A stretch of 64,000 nt of DNA. It comes from DASRDU01 sp035560235 (lineage in GTDB: Bacteria > Acidobacteriota > Blastocatellia > RBC074). The number at the start of each line of letters is the position of its first letter. Position 1 is the first letter of the stretch. A program made the position numbers and the translations under genes. The stretch spans positions 25,560 through 89,559 of the forward strand of contig DATMAG010000104.1 in assembly GCA_035560235.1 (NCBI GenBank). Direction: 5' to 3'. Of this stretch, positions 8,548 to 16,288 are shown in pieces. The notes beneath the pieces were generated by a model that saw nothing but the letters and a program-made list of their open reading frames with translations, searched no databases and had not been told where the DNA came from.

Positions 8548-9534
8548 TTAGCTGCACATCGCGGTGAAGACAGGCATATCGAAGATCGCCGTCGTCGTGA
8601 AAGTCAGCTTGTGCAGGTTGTGGCCACCGTTGAAGGATGTGGCGCCCGTTGACGTGTTCTTGTTGATCGCCGCGCCGAGAATCGCGCGATCGGCAACCGC
8701 CCAGAACTTCATCCAGCCCGTTGAACCAGCCGGGATCACGTTGGTGAGGCGCGGCGTGGTGCGCGGGAAGGCATCGCTCAGTGAGGCGCGGAGCTGGCAG
8801 CCGCCGCTGACTGAGAAGCTGTAGCCTGATTCGAGTTCATCGAACAGGATACCGAAGATGCTGCCTGCGCCAACAATCCCGGAGGCCAGGTTGCCCCGCA
8901 CGCTGTTGACGATAAGCAGGGTGTCGTTGCCATCCTTCGGGCTGGCAATGTTGTCCAGCGCCAGCACACGCGGCAGCGCATCATACTGGACGCCGTTGAA
9001 GTTCAGCCCGTAGGTCGTGTCGGATGACGGTCCGGGAGCAGTAATCCGTCCGCCGAAGTGAGCTTCCAGAGCTTCAGCGCCGAGGTTGGCCGCGTGGCCG
9101 CTCGCCAGCTTGACGTATTCGTCGCCGATCAGATAGTTGAAGTTGCTCGGGGTGCCGTCACGGTTGACGGTCACGGCCACGATATAACCCCGGATATCGG
9201 GATCAACGTCTGAGGCGAGGATTGAGGTCGTCTGGCTCTTTGACAGACAGATGAAGCTGTCGGCCACGGCGCAGGTATTGCCATCCACGAAGAACAGGTG
9301 GACAAAGGTACCCTCGCTGTCATTCGTGTTGGTGATGTTGATGCGGGTGTTTTCTTTCGACGGATCGGTCGAGCTGGAAGCGTAGAGGTTGTAGATCAGC
9401 ACTGAACCGGCCTTCTGATCGCTGACGATATTGCTGGAAACAACTACTCCGGGGTCAGCCGCCAGAGCGCTCATTGCCATCATCACCAGGGCGGCCAGTG
9501 CGAGGAACATCTGTGTGAGTTTGTGTGAGGTCAT
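8548..9534 (-). CDS. Secreted protein of unknown function, paralogue 3 of 3
   Basis: 328 residues from the ATG at 9534 (MTSHKLTQMF), chosen because it aligns with paralogues 1 and 2 and follows TAAGGAGAAG. The signal peptide ends near SALAAD. The sequence is almost the same as paralogue 2 except for a replaced middle segment (about 180-240, with HFGGRITAPG instead of VAANPGVPQA). The four conserved cysteines are present. The most diverged segment between 2 and 3 is probably an exposed loop. Family not recognised. Confidence 0.82.
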   Translation of the reverse strand: MTSHKLTQMFLALAALVMMAMSALAADPGVVVSSNIVSDQKAGSVLIYNLYASSSTDPSKENTRINITNTNDSEGTFVHLFFVDGNTCAVADSFICLSKSQTTSILASDVDPDIRGYIVAVTVNRDGTPSNFNYLIGDEYVKLASGHAANLGAEALEAHFGGRITAPGPSSDTTYGLNFNGVQYDALPRVLALDNIASPKDGNDTLLIVNSVRGNLASGIVGAGSIFGILFDELESGYSFSVSGGCQLRASLSDAFPRTTPRLTNVIPAGSTGWMKFWAVADRAILGAAINKNTSTGATSFNGGHNLHKLTFTTTAIFDMPVFTAMCS

Positions 9535-9696
9535 TGTCTTTCTTCTCCTTACAAAAAGTCTTTGGTGAGGAATCAAGGCTTGCAGTCACTGACACGACAC
9601 ACCACGACACTTCATAGACGGGGCAGCCGCCTGTGAGCCAATCAGTCCGAAGCCGCTTCAGTTAAATGAAACTTCGCGCTCCGTTGAGATTGTCAA
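9535..9696 (-). promoter_or_regulatory. Promoter and conserved leader of paralogue 3
   Basis: TTGACA at 9691-9696 on the minus strand, 157 bases before the start, matches the spacing of the paralogue 2 box. The 9565-9660 stretch is a diverged copy of 8179-8277. This shows that the duplication included promoter, leader, gene and terminator. Confidence 0.5.
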
Positions 9697-9788
9697 TGTC
9701 CGGATGATTCCAGAATTCGTGACGAAACTGTTGCATTAACTTTGGCGGGTTCAGAGGGCGGGGAAATACGCGGCGGCAGAGTTTTGTG

Positions 9789-10205
9789 TCAGAACACCAG
9801 ACCGGTGCCGGTTTTGATGGCATTGCAGGCTCTGATGCATTTTTCGCAAATCTGCACCTGCTCGCCGGTGAGCAGCCGCTGTCCTTCGGTCTGTGACTGA
9901 CCGCAGAAACTGCAGTGCGTTGACCGGCCATGTTCACGGCGCAGAATGCGCCGGTACCAGGGAACGCGGATCAGGCGCATTCCGGGCGGCCTGACCTTCA
10001 GTTCCTGATAGTCGGCCAGTAACCGGATGCAGACCTCAACGCACTCGTCACAGATGTAATCCCCGTGCCGTCCTTCAAAGAGCCGTGAGACATCACCTTC
10101 GCCCAGTCCGCAGAACGCACAGCGCAGCCGCTGATTCTGCGCCTGAAGCGTGAAGTCAGCGCCTGTTCCGGCATTCTCGTTTGTGGCCTGGTGTCGCTTG
10201 CTCAT
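9789..10205 (-). CDS. Protein of two tandem ClpX-type C4 zinc fingers
   Basis: 138 residues with two copies of the ClpX N-terminal zinc-binding motif: C29-x2-C32 with C52-x2-C55, and C98-x2-C101 with C120-x2-C123. The surrounding residues (CAFCG, ICDECVEVC; CSFCG, ICEKCIRACN) are typical of ClpX. In ClpX this domain dimerises and binds substrates and adaptors such as SspB. The AAA+ ATPase part is absent here, and the linker between the fingers is basic (WYRRILRREHGR). It could act as an adaptor or decoy for ClpXP substrates, or as a general zinc protein. That is inference. It lies between paralogue 3 and tRNA-Pro with its own start (ATG 10205). Confidence 0.8.
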   Translation of the reverse strand: MSKRHQATNENAGTGADFTLQAQNQRLRCAFCGLGEGDVSRLFEGRHGDYICDECVEVCIRLLADYQELKVRPPGMRLIRVPWYRRILRREHGRSTHCSFCGQSQTEGQRLLTGEQVQICEKCIRACNAIKTGTGLVF

Positions 10206-10415
10206 ATCTTTGGTTGAGGCAGAATCGCAGGCAGACAGTGGCGGTCAGTCCTCAGCCTTCCGCAGTTCACCTGAATCCGGAAGCTGCGCGATCAGTCATT
10301 AACAACAGGAACGTTTCATTGACATTGTGAATCGGTCACGATTCCCAGCGACCTGAGGCCTGGAGTTGTGATGAGCAGAACTGCTGAGGCTCGACTGAAC
10401 TGAGAGGCAGGAAAA

Positions 10416-10489
10416 TCGGAGCGGAGGGATTCGAACCCCCGACCTCCTGGTCCCAAACCAGGCGCGCTACCAGGCTACGCTACGCTCCG
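10416..10489 (-). tRNA. tRNA-Pro (anticodon TGG)
   Basis: Read on the minus strand: acceptor CGGAGCG pairs with CGCTCCG (10417-10423). The anticodon stem CTGGT/ACCAG encloses TTTGGGA with anticodon TGG. The T arm is CGGGG-GTTCGAA-TCCC(T). The discriminator is A (10416) and CCA is not encoded. 74 bases, all arms intact. Confidence 0.95.
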
Positions 10490-10666
10490 ATGTTGCGAGG
10501 CATTATACATACCGTTCTCACGCTTGCCAAACGCGGCGGCTGGCAGACCAGAGCGTCCGGGGTTGCAGAAAAGCCCTGTGAAATCGTAAGCTGCAGCTGC
10601 TGAAACAGCGTCAGCCCCTGAAAGTTCTCGCCGGTTCTGCTTGTCACATCGCACAGGGCATTACTG

Positions 10667-13342
10667 ATGGCAGTCAAAACCCCGACCGATTACTGTGATT
10701 ACCCGCCGCAGCCTGCTGCCGACGTTGAAGTCGCCGAGCAGCGCGACGGTGAACGCCTGATCTATGTTGTCGGCTCAGCCGCAGTGGCGCGCTACCTGAT
10801 GCTCCGCGAGACTGAATACAGGGTCTTCCAACTGCTCAGTGAAGCCCTGACGCCGAATGAAGTCTGCGCCGAATTCAAACGCCGGTACGGCGGGACGCTG
10901 CCGCTGCAGACGCTGACGAAATTCATCGCGAAGCTCGATGAAGCTGGCATCATGGCCGGTGCGCGCGGCCTGAGCGGTTATGGCAAAAAGGATCAGCAAC
11001 TGACGCGGCAGCCTTACTTCCGGCTGAGCCTCTTCAATCCTGACCGGCTCTTTGCGCGACTGGTGCCGCTGCTGCGCTGGATCTGGACGCCTGAATTCGT
11101 CACCTTCACGGTGCTGCTGATGCTTTCGACGCTGCTGCTCGTGCTGATGAACGGGGCTGAGGTCGCGGCATATGGCGGTTACATTCTGCGCGAACATTAC
11201 CCGGTGATCATCGTCGCGGCGCTGATCGTTGTGGCTTCGCACGAGTTCGCGCACGGGCTGACGTGCAAGGCTTTTGGCGGGCGCGCGACCGAAGTCGGCG
11301 TGCTGCTGGTCTATTACTTTCTGCCCGCGCTGTACTGCAATGTCTCGGGCATTCATCTGATCAAAAAGCGCAGCCGCCGGTTGTGGGTGATCGCCGCCGG
11401 AGTTTACTGGCAACTGCTGGTCGGCACGGTGGCGCTGCTCGCGTGGTTTTTCGTCGCGCCGTTTACGCTCGCGGCAGATGTGGCTTTCATCTTTTTCTTT
11501 GGCAGCATCCTGAATCTGGCCTTCAATGCGAATCCGCTGATCAAGCTCGACGGATATTACTTTCTGAGCCAGTGGCTGCAGATGCCGAATCTGATGGATC
11601 GGTCGCGGGCCTTCTGGCGCGGAACGTTTCGTCGCCTGTTCACTGGCGAACGCGATGAAACGGCAGCGAAGTACACCTGGCGCGAGCGGCTGATCTATGC
11701 TACTTTCGGCCTGCTTTCGACTCTTTACACCATCGCGCTGACATTCCTGATCGTGCGCTTTGCTGGCGGTTATCTGATTGAATCTTTCTATCTCCTGGGA
11801 TTGCTGCTGACAGCCGGAGTAGCGCTCGTCTTCGTGCGACGGCCACTGCTGAAGCTGCTCGGAGCGGTGCGGAAGATGATCACCCGAATTCCCGGAACCG
11901 AAAACTCATCGGCTCAGAGTCTCGTGCCCGCAGCACCGGCAGCGACGGGTAAGGAACTCGTGCGCTCGCAGAGCGCCGTTCCGCAACGGGCAGCGCAGCC
12001 CGCAGCAGGCAAAACTGAAACCGGCGAAAAACAACGACCACACTGGCGGCGCACGCTGGTTCCGGCCACGCTGGCGCTGATTGTGATTGTCGCGCTCTGT
12101 CTGCCCTGGGAAGCTTCGGTCGGCAGCTACGGTACGCTCATCGCCATTCCCGGCCAGGAGACAATCATTCGCGCGCCTGAAAGCGCCAGCCTCGTTGAAC
12201 TGAAGGTGCGGCCCGGCGATCAGGTCGCGGGCGGAGCGGCGGTCGGCAGGCTCGGCAATCTTGAAACTGATGAACAGCTCGTGCAGGTGCAGTCAGAACT
12301 GGCCCGCGCCAATGCTGATTACGAACGCCTGCTCGGTGAATTGCGCACGCGGAGCGAATCGGCGGCACGCGCCGAGTTGCAGTTGCAGCAGCGGGAGCGC
12401 GACTTTGAAGAAATCAACAACGAGCAGAAGCAGATCAAAGAACGGCAGCGCGCTCAGTCACGCACCGATGAGACTGATTCGATGATCGCTTCGACCAGTC
12501 CGTCAACGCTCGCTGCGCCGGGCCAGGGCGCGGCCTCTTATCCGGCGGCGATTGCCGTGCTGCAGGCCGACGTGGATCTGCGCCGCGCCAGACTTGAGGA
12601 AGCGCAGACGAATCTTGATCGCGCGCGACGGCTCTATTCACAGGGCCTGATGCCGCGCAGCGATCTCGACACAGTGGAAACACGCGCTTCTACTCTTGCC
12701 ATTGAACTGAACGCGGCGCGTGAAAAGCTCGAAGCCGCGCTGATCGAACATCGCCGCAGACACACCAGCACAGCCACCGAGATGAATCTGGCGCGTTCAG
12801 ACGTGGGAGCAGAAAAGCTGCAACTCAGCAAGCTCGGCGGCGAACTGCGCGCGATGCGCGAGATCATCGGCACGCTCGAAGAGAAACGAAATCTGCTGCG
12901 CCGCAAACAATCGCAGTTTGAACTCGTCACGCCGCGCGACGGCACTGTCTTCGGTGAAGAACTGCCGCGTCTCGTCGGGCAGTATTTTCAGAAGGGCGCG
13001 GAAATCTGCCGCGTGGCCGACACGAAACAACTGCTCGTTCGGATTCTGGTGCCGGAACGCGAAATCGGTGATGTCAGAATCGGGCTGCCGGTGCGCCTGA
13101 AGGCCCGCGCCTTCCCTGACAAAATCTTTCGCGGAACCGTTTCCCGCATCAGCGGCGAAAGCGAAGCTGACGAACATGGCCAGGCGACTTATCGTGTCGA
13201 ACTGACGATTGAAAACCGGGACAGCCTGCTGCGCCCCGGAATGACGGCCTTTGCGCGGATTGATTTCGGTCGCCAGGCCATTGGCCGCATCCTGCTGCAC
13301 AAGGTCAGACAGGCGCTGCGGCCTGAGTTGTGGATGCTGTAA
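10667..13342 (+). CDS. PqqD - M50 peptidase - HlyD fusion protein
   Basis: 891 residues in three parts. Residues 30-105 resemble PqqD-like winged helices (peptide recognition). Residues 140-420 form a multi-pass M50 site-2-protease-like domain with HEFAH at 192-196 and LDGYY around 294-298 supplying the third metal ligand. After a second hydrophobic anchor near 465-485, residues 485-880 are a HlyD/membrane-fusion-type adaptor: a lipoyl-like half (IRAPESASLVELKVRPGDQV), a long coiled coil (about 545-720), and a second lipoyl/beta-barrel part. Such chains are known as putative peptide zinc metalloprotease/efflux subunits linked to modified-peptide export. No radical-SAM, precursor or ABC exporter gene is nearby. 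It overlaps the next gene by one base. Confidence 0.85.
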   Translation: MAVKTPTDYCDYPPQPAADVEVAEQRDGERLIYVVGSAAVARYLMLRETEYRVFQLLSEALTPNEVCAEFKRRYGGTLPLQTLTKFIAKLDEAGIMAGARGLSGYGKKDQQLTRQPYFRLSLFNPDRLFARLVPLLRWIWTPEFVTFTVLLMLSTLLLVLMNGAEVAAYGGYILREHYPVIIVAALIVVASHEFAHGLTCKAFGGRATEVGVLLVYYFLPALYCNVSGIHLIKKRSRRLWVIAAGVYWQLLVGTVALLAWFFVAPFTLAADVAFIFFFGSILNLAFNANPLIKLDGYYFLSQWLQMPNLMDRSRAFWRGTFRRLFTGERDETAAKYTWRERLIYATFGLLSTLYTIALTFLIVRFAGGYLIESFYLLGLLLTAGVALVFVRRPLLKLLGAVRKMITRIPGTENSSAQSLVPAAPAATGKELVRSQSAVPQRAAQPAAGKTETGEKQRPHWRRTLVPATLALIVIVALCLPWEASVGSYGTLIAIPGQETIIRAPESASLVELKVRPGDQVAGGAAVGRLGNLETDEQLVQVQSELARANADYERLLGELRTRSESAARAELQLQQRERDFEEINNEQKQIKERQRAQSRTDETDSMIASTSPSTLAAPGQGAASYPAAIAVLQADVDLRRARLEEAQTNLDRARRLYSQGLMPRSDLDTVETRASTLAIELNAAREKLEAALIEHRRRHTSTATEMNLARSDVGAEKLQLSKLGGELRAMREIIGTLEEKRNLLRRKQSQFELVTPRDGTVFGEELPRLVGQYFQKGAEICRVADTKQLLVRILVPEREIGDVRIGLPVRLKARAFPDKIFRGTVSRISGESEADEHGQATYRVELTIENRDSLLRPGMTAFARIDFGRQAIGRILLHKVRQALRPELWML

Positions 13343-14859
13343 TGATGAAGTCGGAAGTCGGCAGCCGAAAGGCTGCCAGCAGAAATCAGTCTCGCTCCTC
13401 TTCCCTGCTGAGTTTCGCGCTCTGCCTTTTACTCACCAGCCCGCTCTTTTCGGCCTGTCTGCTCCGCAACAGTCAGCCGAACCTGCCGCGCAACTTTCCC
13501 TCACGCACGGCGCTCAATCATCGTGGCAAGCCGCCGCTGATTCTGATTCCCGGCGTGCTTGGCTCACAACTCGTCAATCGCCGCACGGGAGAAAAGGTCT
13601 GGCCGAGTCTCGGCGCTTCCGATGATGATTCGCTGGCGCTGCCGATCACCTCAGATAACTTCGCAGACAACACCGACGACCTGATTGCCAATGAAATTCT
13701 GGAGACGGCGAAGTTCGGGCCGCTGATTCCCGAGATCAGCGTTTATGACCGGCTGGTTGCGGCGCTGCAGTATTACGGCGGCTACCGGCGCGGCAGTCTG
13801 GAGAGTCCTCCGCCCGACGGCGATCACGATACGTTTTATGTTTTCGCTTACGACTGGCGGCGCGACAACGTGGAATCGGCGCGGCTGCTGGCGCGCAGAA
13901 TCGCCGCGCTCAAACAGCAGTTTGGCCGGCCCGATCTGCGCTTCGACATCGTCGCGCATTCGATGGGCGGTCTGGTGGCCAGATATTACGCGATGTACGG
14001 CGAGCAGGAGCTTTCAGCAGCGCCGCGCCCGGACTGGTCGGGAGCGCGCCATCTGAACCGGCTGATTCTGATGGGCACGCCGAACGCCGGTTCGATGGAT
14101 GCGCTGCGCACGCTCGTGCTCGGCTATTCGATCACCGGCACAAGTCGCCCGCGCCTGGGATTTCTCCGTCAGCTTGATCGTGATTCGGTCTTCACTACTC
14201 CGTCCGCTTATCAACTGCTGCCGCGCAATGCGAGCGCGCGTTTTCTGAACGAACAACTCGCGCCGCTCGACCTCGATTTATTCAACGTCGAAACGTGGCG
14301 GCGCTACGGCTGGTCAGCCGCCTTTCAGGTGAAGCTCAGCAAAGGCGAACAGAAGAAGCTGAAGCGCGAGGGCGCAGATGCCATCACACAGGCGACTGAA
14401 AAACTGGCCGCAAGCCGCGAACGCTTTCTGCGCGCAGCGCTGGCGCGAGCCGCTGCCTTTCATCGCGCGCTCGATGCCATCAGCACACTGCCTGACTCGC
14501 TGCGCCTCTATCTTTTCGGCGGCGATTGCGAAGACACGCTGGATGCCGCGCTGATCGTGTCTGACCAGAAGACCGGCCAGCCGCTCACGCTCTTTCAGCC
14601 TTCACGCGCCCTCAGCGGCGACCTGCGTTCTCGCGCCTGGAAAACGATGTTCGCTCCGGGCGATGGCCGCGTGACGCGGCGCAGCCTGCTCGGCCTGAAA
14701 CTCGAACCTGAAGCAGTCGCGGAAGGCGATGACTCGCCGCGCGCGATGAAACAGCAGCCGTTCTATGCCGTCTTCGACTGCGAGGTCCACGGCGACCTGC
14801 CACTCAATACGCGAGTGCAGAACAACCTGCTGACGCTGCTGCTGGGAAACAGTTACTGA
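13342..14859 (+). CDS. LCAT/PDAT-like alpha/beta hydrolase lipoprotein
   Basis: The ATG at 13342 overlaps the previous stop (TAATG), so the two genes are probably translationally coupled. The product is 505 residues. Residues 20-39 form a lipoprotein-type signal with a candidate lipobox LFSAC (Cys39). The rest matches the lecithin:cholesterol acyltransferase-like fold: PPLILIPGVLGS near 64-75, FAYDWRRDN near 168-176 and the nucleophile elbow AHSMGG with Ser207. Family members are lipases or acyltransferases on lipid substrates. A weakly charged Lys/Glu helix inserts near 330-380. The first ~18 codons are made of a GAAGTCG tandem word and a GNRA-loop hairpin, so the N-terminus may derive from repeat DNA. 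Confidence 0.82.
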   Translation: MMKSEVGSRKAASRNQSRSSSLLSFALCLLLTSPLFSACLLRNSQPNLPRNFPSRTALNHRGKPPLILIPGVLGSQLVNRRTGEKVWPSLGASDDDSLALPITSDNFADNTDDLIANEILETAKFGPLIPEISVYDRLVAALQYYGGYRRGSLESPPPDGDHDTFYVFAYDWRRDNVESARLLARRIAALKQQFGRPDLRFDIVAHSMGGLVARYYAMYGEQELSAAPRPDWSGARHLNRLILMGTPNAGSMDALRTLVLGYSITGTSRPRLGFLRQLDRDSVFTTPSAYQLLPRNASARFLNEQLAPLDLDLFNVETWRRYGWSAAFQVKLSKGEQKKLKREGADAITQATEKLAASRERFLRAALARAAAFHRALDAISTLPDSLRLYLFGGDCEDTLDAALIVSDQKTGQPLTLFQPSRALSGDLRSRAWKTMFAPGDGRVTRRSLLGLKLEPEAVAEGDDSPRAMKQQPFYAVFDCEVHGDLPLNTRVQNNLLTLLLGNSY

Positions 14860-14903
14860 GAGGTTGCGAAAAGAACCAGGCAGTGATGCCCGCGCCCGTT
14901 TTT

Positions 14904-15983
14904 TCAGGGTTTTTCCGGCGGTTTCTCGTCAGGGTCGGTGACCTTCACATCCGTCTCGAACTTGCGATAGAACTTGTAGTAGCTGATATTGCGGAAGAAG
15001 TGGCGCTGTCTCCGATCGCCCATGATCGTTTCTGACCGCACCGGCAGCAGGAATTCCATCTCAAGCCCGCGCAGTTTGACCATATCGTAATCGGTCGAAC
15101 CTTCCGCCTGAGTCACCGGATAATCACGCGGCAGATTGTCAGCGGCCATCTCAATCTTCAGCACCCGCTTTGTTTCGGCATCAATCCAGACGCTGCCGCT
15201 GTAACCGGCCACGATGGGCGGCAGATTGTCGGCCTTGATCTGCCAGGTTGAGGACTGTTGCGGCACGGTGAAATCGTAGACGAGCGTCTGTCGTGTGCCG
15301 AGCCGGTCAGTGCCTGCTGCTTTGAAGCTGGCCTTTGAGTCAGGATTGAAAAGCTGTGACAGCCGCAGTCCGAAATCGCCGCTCGAGGTCGCGCCGCCAA
15401 CCTGATCGAGCGGCAGCGTCACGGGTCGGCCAATGACGTTGACCGGCTTGTAGGATTCGCTCTTGCGATGATAGGAGACTTCGTAAGTCAGGTTGTCATA
15501 CTTCTGCCACGCCCCGCTGCCTTCGAGATCGGCATAGCGGGTGATCTCCTGATTGCAGATGAAATCAGGCAGATCGTCAGAATAGTTCATCACGTTCTTT
15601 CTGACTTCTTCGACGACCGGATCAGGCGCGGCGGCGCGAATGCTGACTGCAGGCGCACCGGCAGCCGCAATCAGTTTGTCATTGGCGCGCCTGATGGCAT
15701 TGATCAGGTGCTGATGCGCGCCATTGGCTCGCAGGCGGCTGATTACATCCGGCTTCGGATCAAAGGCGATGCCGTATTTGTCAATCCGCGCGGCAATGTC
15801 ACCTTCAGTCATATCGCGACCGACCGAACGCCGCAGCAGAATGTTGAGCTGTGAAAGCGTCAGCGGCTCATTCGGCGCAACACCGCTGGCCGCAGATGAC
15901 TGTGCCTGAGCAGGCCCGACTGACAGAAACAGCAGGACAAGGCTGAATAATGATGTGATGAAAGCTGAAGTTTTGATGCTCAT
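14904..15983 (-). CDS. Secreted protein, function unknown
   Basis: 359 residues starting MSIKTSAFITSLF at 15983 after a CCAGGAG site. The frame extends 26 codons further without support. The signal peptide ends around AQAQS (about residue 27). Residues 40-110 are helical and mention a repeated RxxIDKYGIAFDP pattern. The rest is beta-rich, with a DLPDFICNQEITRY segment and a DAETKRVLKIEMAADNLP strand region similar in style to outer-membrane lipoprotein carrier-like folds. I cannot name a family. It is divergent from the BNR-repeat gene and converges on the LCAT-like gene. Confidence 0.7.
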   Translation of the reverse strand: MSIKTSAFITSLFSLVLLFLSVGPAQAQSSAASGVAPNEPLTLSQLNILLRRSVGRDMTEGDIAARIDKYGIAFDPKPDVISRLRANGAHQHLINAIRRANDKLIAAAGAPAVSIRAAAPDPVVEEVRKNVMNYSDDLPDFICNQEITRYADLEGSGAWQKYDNLTYEVSYHRKSESYKPVNVIGRPVTLPLDQVGGATSSGDFGLRLSQLFNPDSKASFKAAGTDRLGTRQTLVYDFTVPQQSSTWQIKADNLPPIVAGYSGSVWIDAETKRVLKIEMAADNLPRDYPVTQAEGSTDYDMVKLRGLEMEFLLPVRSETIMGDRRQRHFFRNISYYKFYRKFETDVKVTDPDEKPPEKP

Positions 15984-16125
15984 TGCTCTGGCTCCTGGAA
16001 GCTTTGGTGTCCGGTCAGTGCCATTCTGATTCAGACAGACAGCAGGATTCTCCAACATCATCAGATTAAATTCCAGACGACGGCTCTCTCACGCCAATTA
16101 AATGCAGCCAGGATTTTTTGCGCAA

Positions 16126-16140
16126 CCCTGAAATTCAGGG
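16126..16140. promoter_or_regulatory. Palindrome between divergent genes
   Basis: CCCTGAA-A-TTCAGGG is a perfect 7-bp inverted repeat. It lies between the divergent genes starting at 15983 and 16289 and just upstream of a TAAAAT box (16163-16168). It could be an operator for either gene. Confidence 0.35.
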
Positions 16141-16288
16141 TGAGACTTCTGCGCGGGTCTGAGGTAAAATACGCCGCGTCGTTGCCTGTACCAACCCCTG
16201 ACCGGCAACTGTCTGAGCGGCGAACAACCCTTAATCAGGATGCAAGAAAAGTAAGCCTGCTACAGCTTTGCCTTTTCTGGAGTGAGCA

